A stretch of 64,000 nucleotides of DNA from Cylicocyclus nassatus. Lineage: Eukaryota > Nematoda > Chromadorea > Rhabditida > Strongylidae. The stretch lies in the NCBI GenBank assembly GCA_958299035.1, contig CATQJL010000305.1, positions 75,174,792-75,238,791 on the forward strand, written 5' to 3'. The position numbers were made by a program, and so were the translations under genes. Positions within the stretch are counted from its first letter, which is position 1. Each line of letters starts with the position of its first letter. Positions 45,721 to 57,575 of the stretch are shown piece after piece. Under the pieces are notes generated by a model. It ran no database searches. It had not been told where the DNA came from and worked only from the letters and a program-made list of their open reading frames with translations.

Positions 45721-48700
45721 TCACTCTTCATGTTCCTCCGGAACATCGATGACCAACTCGGGTGAAGGGCACGACGATAGGGAGGGCTCACTACAAGCAG
45801 GTGAGCTTGCATTCGTAGGGCTTCCGAATGGACAGTAGACTGGTTCGCTGTCCATCTCCACTGTAGGTTCTTGCACACTTCTACCACGAGCTAGAAAAGT
45901 ACCATAACACGGTTGAGTGGTCATTCATTCCATCACAATACAGACAAAACCCACCATTTTGCCATTTCATCTTCTTGCGTTTTCTATTCCGCCTTTGATT
46001 GTGCGTCAATTTCATGTTAACCTACATATTATTCAATTATTACATAGAAATGTACTATAATTGATTGTAATATAAGTCGTGCTATTCTTGAATTTTTTTT
46101 TGAAAAATTTGGAAACATCGGCAAATTTCTTTGGCACATAAGGAAAAGTGACAAAATGTTATCCGAAGGCATCATTTTCACCTTCACGGACAGCTAATGT
46201 AAGGATCTGTAAAGGCACATACCCCTCCCCCTCCCCGCTCTTTCTTCAGCTCTCAAAAATCTCTCATTCCTCTTTCTTCATTTTCCCAAATTTGTGGATC
46301 GTGGGATATTTGTCAATTCGAAGACAACCCGAAAGTTTATGCTCTTCAAAAGCAAGATGGAAATGTGCCGAAAATATTCGGAAAATTCAAAACTTCGGTA
46401 ATTCATAACTAAGGAAATAATCTCTCAAAATTTCCCCCTAAGTCTAACAAAACTTCTCTTAAAACTCTTCCAAATGGATTATAACTACTGTTTACGATAA
46501 ATACCTATCAAACTTTTGTAAAATAAAATATAGTTGCATATGACTTGGCGTCTGAAGCACTAGTATCCGACTATGATATGGAATTGAACCAAGAAGACTA
46601 TTCATAACATCTAAGCAAAAAACCTGAGACATAGTAGACAAGAAAATAGAGATACTCACAGGCTTTCGCGATGGTGTATGTTCCTCCATCATTGCTCGTT
46701 TCTTCAAATTACTGTCCTTTGCTACGTAACATCCTGGAGCTCTTTTCTGCATGATCTGTAACGATTTCTTTCAAATAATAAGATGAGCACAAGATCAATA
46801 ACATCAGCTCATTCAATGTGCGAAAATCCCAAGGTGATGTTGTATGAACTTGAGAAACTGCAAGCAAAACTTTTGCGCTCAAGCTTGAACTTGAAATTTT
46901 TGCGCTTACAGTAAACCCCTTCGTGAAAAATTATGTTCTTACGCACCTTCTATCCGCGAGTAAGTTGATATTGTGTCCATTATGTATGAATAGCAATTCA
47001 AAATTGAAAGAAAACTGCCGACCTGCCACTGTAAGGGGATCATTGATTCTAGTCCTGCAAAAGCATTGCGAATGTGAAGAATAACGTCGTTGACCGACAA
47101 AGTAACATCGTCATAGTTGATGTCTGCCCTAGAACAGATATTGTAAGATTAGCAGACAAGGCAAAGAAATTGCTGTAAAGACTTGATCGAAAATTTATTA
47201 CGTTTCTGCAGTTGCCTCGGGCACAATTTTGATGAAGCCGTCATTTCTGTTCAGTAGCATAAAATCGCCATGGGGGAGATGCCCGATTTCCTGTAGCACT
47301 TTGGCAAAACGAAGTGTATAGGCCGCGATCCTGAAACATCTACTTCATATATCGTAGGCACGAATGAAGCATTGGCCAAACTCACATTCGCTTTGCTTCA
47401 AGTCTAGTGGTCGGCCCAGTCCATAACTGCTCACTTCCTGTGGCTACTGTTACACTAAACGAAAGTCTATCAAGAAAAAAAAACAGTAAGAGAGATTTTT
47501 ACATACTTTTGAGCATTCCAATGCTGCAGCTGAAGCAGATACTTGCCCCTGAAATACATTTCATTTTATTTCCGAAAAATATACATCAATTTTTATTGAA
47601 TCTAAGCGATGGTTCCCATTTTGAGCCTCACCAACTAAATCACAAAGATAACTAAAGTAGCACTGTGTGGAATAATTGCATTTCATGGTGACAGAATAGT
47701 CACTAGTGTCTTGAAAGCTATGTAAGGCTGTTAAAACATTTTACATAAAAATAGATAGACACAGCTCAAATTTGACAAAAGAAAAAACCCACATAAAATG
47801 TGTACGAAAGAGGCCGTGGTTAGCCGACTGCTTGAAAATTCCCTTGGAGTAGTTCCATACGGCTTCTGCTTCAGAAAGTCTCTAAAATAATGTCAGCCAA
47901 CGTATTAAGTGCGTTTTCCTAGTGGTAATAGAAGTGGTAATAGAGATTACCATTGCTCCCGCATTGGGAACGTACTCCATTCTAGGCTGGAGAGACAAGG
48001 TCGCCCCTTTCATGCTCTGATGTCCCTCTGAGCATAGTGGAGCGGGACGAGATCGTACCAAAATATTTGTTCCAGTGATGGAGAATATAGCATAGGATTT
48101 GCCTGCAAAATAAGCACAGATAAGCTCAGTGATGCACATGCAAGCTGCTATAGTCCCTACCGTTTTCAGAATGATTAGCCACTACTGGCTCCAGATGGTT
48201 CAATGGAGCATCTAGCGATGGAAGTATGGAATCAAGAGGATCACAAAAATCGCTAAAAACATAATTATTCCAAAAATCCTGGCTGAGTGTATTACCTCTT
48301 CTTGTTCTCGAGAGGAGTGCTATCCTTTGCAACAGGCTCATTTGTGGCTGGCACGGGGGGTACTTCAGCTGGATATGGGGTTTGTATCGCAGCAACAACG
48401 CAAAATTTTGCTATATCTTGCTAACCAATTTACCTTTCTTTTGAATATAGTTGCTTTTGAGTAAGTACTTGGCAAACTGTCTCTGTACTGTTGTACGATC
48501 GACCGTCTCCAAGATGCGAGGCTTACCCATAACGGCAATATTGGTCATCGTGCCTACAACATTTTTATTTGGATTCTCAACTTTTAGGCATATGTTCGCA
48601 AAATTTACCCTGAACCATTTTCTCAACGACGCGAATGGGAACGACATAAGTGTAATCATGTCCAGCAAAAGGATCGCTCATCAAATGGCATGCAGTCGTG

Positions 48701-50891
48701 GCATCCATAGCAATTCGAACATCATTTTCCAAACAGAGTGACGTAACAGTCTAAAACAATTCAAGCTGTGATGCCAAGAAGCTGAAGTACCAATCCTTAG
48801 AATCTATTTCATTCATCGGTATTTTCTTGCTAGACATCATTTATGTAACGAAAAGTGGTACCTCGAGATCGTCAAAAATTTGATTCGCGTCGCATTCTTC
48901 TGGTGGATAGAGCGTGTAAAGTTTGGAAGTATCCAGTGAGCATCGATTACGTAAGCTTGGAAGCTGAAACAAAAATTTGGTTGTGTTTAATCATTCTCTG
49001 AAAAACTTGCGAGAAAATCTTCAACCTATACCAACTTTCGCCGGTGGTGTAATCCCAAGTATACAAAAAACATTAGAGCTCATAAAATGCAAAAAATCCT
49101 AAAGTTTTCATAACATTCCTGAAGACACCAGCATATATAGCAGCGGCAAGACGTGATGCAATCAAGAGCATGCAATCCCGTCTCGACCATCGCAGCAGCG
49201 TGGCGCAGTGGAAGCGTGCTGGGCCCATAACCCAGAGGTCGGTGGATCGAAACCACTCGCTGCTAACGTCTTTTGCAGATCGCTAACACACATGATAACA
49301 CTTTACCCAGCACAAAGAAAGCCATAGCAGCAGTTTTTGTATACTTTTTTCAATTTTTTTACAGAGAATATTATTACCATCATTATTACCTGAATTCTAT
49401 CGATTCGTCCTTTCAGCAGAGTTGCAGTAAGAATTGGTCGGATCTCTGGATCAGCTCGAATATCACGAATATTCCAATCAATCGAACACTGTGGAGTTGA
49501 TGATGCAAACTGGGTTTTGAATTTGTCATTATGCCATCTCTTTTCCCAGCGTTTCTGAAAAATAAAGAGCATAGCAGTTTCGTCAATATCCTACTCTGAA
49601 CTTACCAAGATGAATTCAGAAGCCATTTGATGATTGTATTGTAACGGATGCGAATGCGCAGACGCAGCATCCCCTTCTAGACTGTTTTCAATGGTTTCAA
49701 TTACGAGATTCTCGATATTATCTCGCTCCTCCTGTGCTTCTTTTTGGAAGTGCTGAAAAAGATTCGCGGCATAACTTAGCAAACAGATTCAGAACTTAAC
49801 ATACCGTTAACTCCTTCAGATTGTTTACAAACCTGATTTCGCCAGTATTCATGATGCTCTGACAAATTGCCAGAAATCTTTGCTGTTCTTCCTGACTGAG
49901 CTTCTGAAATGAAATCGTTGACGGTCCAGTTTATCCAAAGAAGTTGGAAGCTTACCGACAAGAGACCACGGGGAAAGAGGTCCTTCGTACTCGGACACCA
50001 TGGTAAATTTTCACGAGGCTGAAATGTGAGGGAAGTACAGATAAATTCAATTTGATTTATCCAAAAAAATTACATTGACAACTTCGCTTTTTCCTTTGTG
50101 GTCCTCATCTGGCATTTCCAATCGTTCTTTTTTCGCACGTCGACGTATCTCGATCATCAGCTTTTGTGCAGCGTCCCTAGAATAAAATTAGACAGTCAAA
50201 ATCATGAGTTGATAGCAGCAGCAATGACTTACTTTGACACTTTTTTATGCTTCATTATTTCATATCTCAGTTTTCCATCTGATATTCCGATTGAGAGTTT
50301 CAATAGGTAATCATCTATCTCCTCCTTTGGAATAACCATTTTGGTGTCCTTAAATAGAAATTAAGTTACGGAAAAGAAAAGAAATTGGCACTTACCTGTT
50401 TACCTCTCTTCTTCAACTTTCGGCTCGATTCTTTTTCCTGATCTTTAGTAGAAGTCGGACTTTCTTGAACAGATGCCTCTGGAGGCTCTAGAAAGCAAGT
50501 CAATACAATAATGATATTTTAGATATAATGCGGAAAACTCACTGTACCATGGAGGAGGCTCATTAGGAAAGAGAAGTTCTTTACCACCAAACTGCTCTAG
50601 TAAGAGCTTTCTCATGCAGGTAACACATACATTTGGAGAGTGCGTAGCTACACCTGAAGAAAAGGAAGTGGAGAACAAGGCATTATTGTTCTAACAACAA
50701 CAGTTTACTAATTGAGTGATAAATAAAGAAGTAATCAAACCGCAGGTGAACTGTTCTTTTTCAAGCCTAGATTCGAAACATTCTTGTCCAAAAGAAACCA
50801 TGATCATGTGTGACATACCTAGAGCGTCTTCATCTTCTATGAGTTTTTCCAAAACCTTACAGGTTATGGAAGATGCTTCGGTTGAACACAT
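45721..50891 (-). CDS. ICE2/NARG2-like subunit of the little elongation complex
   Basis: Twenty-two exons join in phase (transcript order): 50891-50819, 50653-50543, 50487-50396, 50348-50233, 50176-50074, 50018-49956, 49903-49805, 49752-49606, 49554-49390, 48963-48862, 48750-48609, 48553-48434, 48368-48296, 48252-48161, 48102-47951, 47881-47793, 47466-47386, 47330-47202, 47128-47023, 46755-46660, 46021-45955, 45890-45721; 795 aa. The N-terminal part is charged, with a Cys pair (CVTC) and a coiled segment (EEQQRFLAICQSI, FQKEAQEERDNIENL). The region at about 469-650 fits the NARG2 C-terminal domain: SYAIFSITGTNILVRSR, a P-R-x-EY segment (QPRMEYVPNAGAM), LSEAEAVWNYSKGIF, and GHLPHGDFMLLN. A basic stretch (RRNRKRKKMKW) could be a nuclear signal. 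In animals ICE2 helps RNA polymerase II transcribe small nuclear RNA genes. The family call is from motif memory, not alignment; the exon model is firmer. Confidence 0.6.
49194..49265 (+). tRNA. Initiator tRNA-Met (CAT)
   Basis: The 72-nt cloverleaf has a 7-bp acceptor stem (AGCAGCG with CGCTGCT), D-arm TGGCGCAGTGG, anticodon stem GGG/CCC with loop CC-CAT-AA at 49226-49228, and a T-arm carrying ATCG instead of TTCG. These are hallmarks of eukaryotic initiator rather than elongator tRNA-Met. There is no intron. A TTTT run at 49271 can end RNA polymerase III transcription. It lies antisense in an intron of the ICE2-like gene. Confidence 0.95.
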
Positions 50892-52228
50892 CTCTCATTA
50901 CAATCGCTCTAGTGCTCACCTCACAAGATTACCCTGGAAAAGATTGGAGCGTAATCTGATATTCAGGCCTTTATCGTGCAGAGATTCGTAGTGCATTTGC
51001 CTGTTAAATTGCTGATAAAACAATCCCGAATACAGAGAAAAGACAGAAAATCGCGGGCGAGTCCAGGTAGAACTAGTACCTAGAATTTTGATCAAGCCAT
51101 CGCCCAAGCGGCTGTTCACATGATACATTCGTGGCCGAGAAACTCAACTGCAAAACTCCAAAATCTTGCCCAGACCGTGACCTTTCCGAGCAAATCGAAG
51201 CCAGCCACTGGCTCCCTTAGAATGATAAAAACGCTAATACTCTCCCCCCCTCAACTCAAAGTGAAAAGAGTTTACAGTTCTATGCACGGTACCTTCCTGC
51301 AGGTGTATGCCCAGAGAGACAATTTTTGTTGGCAGCTGGCCATCGAATTGCACTTATTTAGTGTTTCATAACTTTCTAAAAGCGTTTCAAATCACCAACT
51401 GAATCTGACAAATAGTTGCACGGGTTTCCCAGTATCGAATGTCTTGAACAAGATTCAGAAACAAATGTTGGAGAATGAAAACGCTTGAAAATGAAATGCA
51501 TTTACCAGGAATTCCTATATATTTCCGTCAATTCTTCAGCAAAAGTTATATAATTCAGCTAACATAAAGCATGGTAACATCAGGCAACTAATAAGCTAAA
51601 GCTTCTCGTTCGGTTCCTTCAGGATTTGCCTAGCACAGAAGTGGACTCAAGTTGGTGACAGCCGGAAAAATCGCCCCTTTTCACATGTCTGTCTTTTCGT
51701 TTATAATCCTGAAGGTGATGAATGCATCGTAGTGTAGGGTAAACAACGACAAAAAAGCAACTCAAGAATGTTTTTCTTGATTTGGTTATCGCCAGCTATT
51801 CGAGAGTTAACATTGGGAGAAACGAACATTGTGATAAAGAGGAAGAAGATGGATTGAAAGTAGACTTTCACTGTACGATGCGGCATGATTTGAGAGAGCA
51901 TGAATATAGACAACTTGTGCAGAATCTTTCGCTATTATCCCTAACAAGACCTTTTTCACTGAAATTAGCAAGAAAGCTGAGAGCAAAGGCCTGATATGCT
52001 CCTAGAAAGCATCTTGAATTCAATGAAGATGAGGTTCAGACAATCTCATCTCCAAGAACATGAAGCAAGGAAAACGGAACGAGCGACTTCAAGAAAGAAA
52101 AATCTGAACAAAATGGGTTTCGAAATTCCCGCATCTGCGTCTACGTCGATGAGTGTGCAGACGACGAGAGATTTTGTCGCTGTCCGCGCTCTGCAGCCTT
52201 TCACTTTTGGGCCTAAATTCGCTCAACC
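50892..52228. promoter_or_regulatory. Divergent intergenic region between the ICE2-like gene and rpl-7A
   Basis: The 1.3 kb between the two start codons has no supported exon. Both promoters must lie here. Open frames (51120-51371, 51996-52286) have no splice linkage. Confidence 0.45.
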
Positions 52229-55200
52229 ATGGTGCGTAAGTTGCTGTTGGCTTTGTTTTATTTTTGTTTTTGCTTGGAGAAAATAGGCAGCTACATATCT
52301 TGACAGCGGACCACTATCTTTCAGCTTGAGCGACATGCTAGGGTTAGTTTTTTATTAATAGACCTTCATTTTAGCCTTCGAAAAAAGTCATCAAAAAGAA
52401 GGTTGCGGCTCCACCTGCTCAGCTTCGTGCAGCTGCTCAGCCAAAAGAGGTGAAAAATCCTCTTTTCGAGAAGAGACCCAGGAACTTTAACATCGGTGAG
52501 CTGCCTCTCTTTTTGTTTACACTTATTTTTCCTTCTTTCTTATTCAAGCTTTTTGTTTTCATTCTATTTGGGTATTTAACATGAAATTTATTGAACCCCC
52601 AAAATCGCTCAGCATGCTGACTTTATAGCTTATCATCAGATTATGCGCGTAAATATTGTACAATTTGAACCAGTTGTCTAATTTCAAAGAAGAACTTCAT
52701 ACTAACTTTTCGGTTAAGATTAGAAGTTCCTGATGCTTGCGTATCAATTAGTAGCTAGCTAAATTTCTGAAATCACTTTCGAATCTGCTCGCCTCAACTT
52801 TTCATTACCGAGTTTTTCAATTCTCGATATCAAATGCGATCTACCGGTGCGTATGGTCCGTTAGTCAACATATTTTCAACCATGAGTAAAGCTTTTTCTG
52901 GGTGTCCCCTATACCTAAGAAAATTTGATTTTCGGGTATTTGAGTGAATAAGATTGGAAAATCACGATTCGAAAATTGACTATCGAATATTCGACAATCG
53001 AAAATTTCGATTCTTCGACTATCGTGTTCCATTCATGCTGCAATCGTATCGATTCTTACTATCGTTATTAACGTAAGCTTGCTGATAAGGTGGAACTTCA
53101 GCGTACCTCTGGTAATGCGTATTGTCTTGTGAATTTATTCGAATCATGTTGCATGACTGCACATGAAAACGTTATTCTCACACAAGGAAACCACTCAAAC
53201 TGTCACCACTTCCTGATCACAACTCAAACCTCAATCTTTTTGTGTAGGTCTTATTGTCACCTTAGTCTTTCTTTGCTGACCAAAATTATGCAGCGTGACT
53301 CTTTCCCTCATTTCCTTGTTTCGAAGACAGCCAATTTTATGTCCTGTAGAGTTGCCTAACACTTTGTAGAACTATTTTATGCTGCAACTTTCATGTGACT
53401 AACGATGAATTCGTTCCTGACAGCTGTAGCACCAGATGCAATTCGCGCGAATCGTGTTTTGATGCCGTTATTGAAACGAATAGCACAAGAATCAAAAGTA
53501 AGAACTTTCATCTCAACAATATCTGCTGTCAACGGTTTTGTCTTGAATTGACCAGATCGTGTCTCTGGGACAGCAAACTGTTTAATTTAGGACGACTTTT
53601 GGTGATGAGGTCTTTCAGCATCGAGTTTTAAGTTGATTTTTACAAAGTATGAGAACATAGCAACCGTCAGGATCTTTCAATCTGTTTGCATTGCTAGTTC
53701 TCGGAATCGTGATTTTTTCTTAAAGGCAGCGTCCAGGCAGATTTGGACGTATGGGGTTCTAACGTGGAAACAATTTTCGGGGGTCTAACTAAGATACTGC
53801 CCAAGCGGCAGCGCAAACGGTGCAGTCGCGGCTGAGAAATTCGTCCGCAAACCAGCCCCCGTGACCGTATTCGCATGGATTCATGGCTCGGCACCATCGT
53901 TTCGCGTGGATCCGAGCGCGAAAGCGCCACGAGTCCATGCGAATACGGTCACGGGGGCTGGTTTGCGGACGAATTTCTCAGCCGCGACTGCACCGTTTGC
54001 GCTGCCGCTTCGGCAGTATCTTAGTTAGACCCCCGAAAATGTTTCCACGTTAGAGCCCCATATGTCCAAATCTGCCTGGACGCTGCCTTTAAAGGCAGTG
54101 GATCAGCAAAACTTGATAACCCAAGATCTTAACGCACTAGGTTCCTTATCGTCCAAGTATGAAAACGGTGCAATCCCGCTTGCACAGCATGCCTTCCCTG
54201 TTGAGAAAATCGCTCTCAAGTTTACACGCGCAAGCCCTCTTACACGAACCCAGACGAGTTGGCAATTTCCTTCTCATTATTAGAGGCTGCCCTCCGCAAT
54301 GCTGTAATCATTGGGTCCAACGATTCAGCGTCATCAGCCTTCCTCCACTCGTCCAGTTTTGAAGGAAAGGGGGTTGAAAAACGCTCGTTTTCGCCGTTTT
54401 CGAGCTTTCTAAAGTGGATTTTCGTGATAAGAGTACTGAATAACCCCAGGTAAGCGAAAATTTGACTAGGTTGAGATTTGCCCACCCACTGCCTTTAGGA
54501 AGTTGTTAGCGCTAATGGTCGTAGCTTCAGTGGCGCCTGCCATATTTTAGGAAAATGACCTGCCACTTATTTGTTCGGATTTGTTGGTAGTTCCCACAGT
54601 TTTTATTGTTTCTAAACACGTTTTACCTGCCCCCAAAGAAGGACTGATTGAATACGCCCATATCACTCGCCAATGAAGCTCACAAATTTTGTTTGATGTT
54701 TTCAAATAGTTGAAAAGTTGTGTGTAGTTCGCGGTTTGACTCAGGCTTGCTAGTGTCGAAGTGAAGTTGAGTTTGTATCTCCTCTGGCGTACTTGCCTCT
54801 TGTACATTGAAAACGTAGACCGTGAATAACAAGCGTTACGAGAATCTGCATGCCAACATCAGGTTTTGGACGTTATTCTCTAATTGCTCGGCTTCTGATA
54901 GTATTACTGAGTCACTCGTTTCGCGAACTCATTCTGTAGTTGCTGGCAAAATGTGCACATAAGAGACTTCAAAAGTTCAATACTGATAATGTCGATACGT
55001 TGATACATCATCCTACTTAGACTACATCGGTTCCTGATTTTTGTAATATTAGTACTTGTTTTCCAGGCTGCGATATTCAGCCTAAGAGGGATGTGACTCG
55101 TTTTGTTAGATGGCCGAAATACATCCGCCTGCAGCGCCAGAAGGCTGTGCTCCAGAGGCGTCTAAAGATCCCACCACCAATCAACCAGTTCAGAAGCGCT

Positions 55201-55919
55201 CTTGACAAGCAGACTTGTAAGTGTTTGTCATAATTTTATAAGCAGATTTGACGAATTTTCTTTCTGCAGCATCCCAGCTTTTCAACCTTCTGAACAAGTA
55301 CCGCCCAGAGTCAAAAGAACAGAAGAAAGAGCGTCTTCGCGCTCGTGCGGAAGCTCGCGCCGCTGGCAAAACTGAAGAGATCACCAAGCGCCCTCCTACT
55401 GTTCGTTATGGTATCAACGCTGTCACTCGCCTCATCGAAACTCGCAAGGTTTAATTATGATCTCATTTTAGCTTGATACCTACTCAAATTTCCCATTTCA
55501 GGCACAGCTCGTTGTTATTGCACACGATGTCGATCCTATTGAGATCGTCATCTTCCTCCCTGCCCTTTGTCGCAAGTTTGATGTCCCATATGCCATCGTG
55601 CGAGGAAAAGCTTCGTTGGGAACAGTTGTGCGACGCAAGACCACTTCAGCCATTGCCATCGTTGATGTGAACCCGTGAGTTTTTTTTTCGTGAATGTTTC
55701 GGGCTCAACGATCCGTTATATATGATATCTCAGTCTGAAAATTCTAGTGAGGATCGATCTGCCCTTTCAAAGCTTGTTGAGACGGTGCACACCAACTTCA
55801 ACGAGAGAGCTGATGAGATTAGGAAGCACTGGGGTGGCGGTGTTATGTCAGCAAGGTCAGAGGCTAAGAAGCTCAAGATTGAGAAGGCCCGAGCTAAGGA
55901 TCTTGGTATCCGTGCGTAA
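52229..55919 (+). CDS. rpl-7A: 60S ribosomal protein L7A (eL8)
   Basis: Exons 52229-52231 (ATG only), 52375-52495, 55067-55216, 55270-55448, 55502-55674 and 55748-55919 join in phase to 265 aa, the usual nematode length. Diagnostic segments in order are [53 protein letters not shown], the L7Ae RNA-binding fold with [13 protein letters not shown] and [50 protein letters not shown] and the C-terminal [18 protein letters not shown]. Part of the large ribosomal subunit. The start codon alone forms exon 1, followed by a 143-nt intron, which is common in ribosomal protein genes. Intron 2 is 2571 bp and carries two palindromic elements. Confidence 0.97.
53720..54093. mobile_element. TTAAAGGCAG-family element, near-perfect palindrome
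   Basis: TTAAAGGCAGCGTCCAGGCA is mirrored at 54074-54093, and pairing continues almost unbroken to a centre near 53910 (for example CCCCCGTGACCGTATTCGCA at 53857 against 53938-53957). The element is 374 bp, without coding content. Confidence 0.85.
54088..54498. mobile_element. Adjacent TTAAAGGCAG-family element
   Basis: It starts at TTAAAGGCAGTGGATCAGC, sharing the last bases of its neighbour, and ends in CCACCCACTGCCTTTA. Inner inverted segments (CGCTCGTTTTCGCCGTTTTCGAGC) are present. It is less palindromic than the left neighbour. Confidence 0.6.
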
Positions 55920-56856
55920 ATATTATCGTTGTTTTGTTGATAAATTTGTTACAGTTACGTTGTGAACTTCTCACTTTACTTTTGTTGACTTCAGCGGATT
56001 TGTAGCTGGAACTCAATATAGGAGCTACCAAAGCTTAGAAAAAGCGTTTGTTTTGTGGAGAAACGCTGTTAAGACAGTGCAAAATGGGAACGAGGAGGTT
56101 TGTACCCTTGCGTAATCAATGAAAAAGAAACTCCAAAAATGTTGATTCTACTGGGAAACAAAATTTTAGGGGATTTGCTGTGTTTGTTTTGTAGCTGCTG
56201 AAATGCTGACCCACGGAGGACAAACAGCGATAAAATCCACTTTATGGTTTGCCTCCAGATGTTTGACTGCGGAGGCGTCATTTGAATGTTTGCGGTGAAA
56301 CAAAACAACATCTGTATCCCACTCCAGTAGGAGCCAACATCTGCCTATCATTGAAAACTTTGCTTGATGCATTTTCTCAAAGAAGTTTAATAACTTCTTC
56401 TATTGACGGGGGCGGCTTTTTTTTTGTGGACGTTGTCACTCATCGTTCATGTAAGTAAACATCTACGATCATATGGTCTCTCTAGGGATCCATGAAAGAG
56501 AATGTTCGAGCGGCGTCCGTCATTCTAGAGCTTCTTCTTACAAGTGGCTATTAGTGGCTATAGATTTTTTTTGGAATTTATCCTACAACTTCAATGCTGT
56601 GGAGGACTACTACGAATAGCCTCTTTGATCTGCGGAATCTTTGCTAGTGACCCTGCCTTAACAGCTAGAGGCAAAACGTATTCACATATTCATTTTAGTC
56701 GCTTTGCGGTATAATACAGTTGCAAATTATTTACATAATAATATTTCCGTTGCAGGATACGGTAAATCTGTGTAGTCTCATTGGTTCCATAAAACAGTCC
56801 ATTAAACATAGAGTGAAACAGCGTATGGTAAACAAAAATGCAAAATGATCTAAATA
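55920..56856. other. 3' flank of rpl-7A
   Basis: GATAAA 21 bases after the stop is a plausible variant polyadenylation signal. Short open frames on the minus strand (56069-56372) overlap an inverted-repeat-like stretch and are not supported as genes. Confidence 0.4.
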
Positions 56857-57575
56857 TTAGGTTGGTCCGAAAGTTCTGTCCCACCATTTTCAAAGAATCA
56901 TAACTTCTTCCTAACACGATGTTTTCGCATGGCTAAAACCTGAAAAGAGCAATTCATGCGCGTTTTAGAAAAATCTTGGATGCTATCTACTAAGCTCTGC
57001 GTACAGAGATAAAATTGGAAAAAGGAAATCACTTCAAGTCCAGATTTTTTAAGCAAGCCTGTTAAAAAAACCAAAACTATGCCATAAAAACCAAAACAGC
57101 CAGTAACCTAAGTTTTCTGATCCCCTCTTCCCATATGATCAAAATTCGAGCTGATGGAGCCCTTCCTAGAAAAGTTATGATTTTCAAGATAAAATGCCAA
57201 AAAATCAGTTTGTTAAGAAAATTGATTTTTTGACATTTTCTTCAAAAAATCATAACTTTTGAAGCGACAGCTCGATCAACGCAAATCTTGCTCATCTGGA
57301 AAGAGGAGACCAAAATGTCTAGGATACTGGCAATTTTGGATTTTTAGGCACAGTTTTGGATTTTTCAACGGGCTTGCTTAAAAATTCCGAACTTGAAGTG
57401 ATTTCCTTTTCCTAATTTTATCTCTGCACTCAAAGCATAGTAGATAGCATCCAAGGTAACATTAAAAGCGCATAAATTGCTCTTTTCAACATGGTTTTAT
57501 TCATGCAGAAATATTCTATTAGAAAGAAGTTATGATTTTGTGAAAATGGTGGGACAAAACTTTCGGATCAACCTA
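56857..57575. mobile_element. Long hairpin with mariner-like ends
   Basis: TTAGGTTGGTCCGAAAGTTC and the complement of TTAGGTTGATCCGAAAGTTT bound arms closely related to the element at 42480, including GGTGGGACA and ATCATAACTT segments. The centre is near 57215, and no transposase is encoded. Confidence 0.85.

Larger units (their letters stand above)
52496..55066 (+). other. Large intron 2 of rpl-7A
   Basis: The donor G|GTGAGC and acceptor TTTTCCAG are normal. The intron is unusually long for a ribosomal protein gene. Besides the two elements at 53720-54498 it has an AT-rich stretch with repeated TTCGA/TCGAA words (52920-53030). No box C/D or H/ACA RNA was convincingly seen. Confidence 0.7.

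Noticed and set aside
49776..49961. Minus-strand frame reading EAQSGRTAKISGNLSEHHEYW
   Set aside because: Splice phase and the next exon show that the true frame of this exon is the one reading EEQQRFLAICQSIMNTGE.
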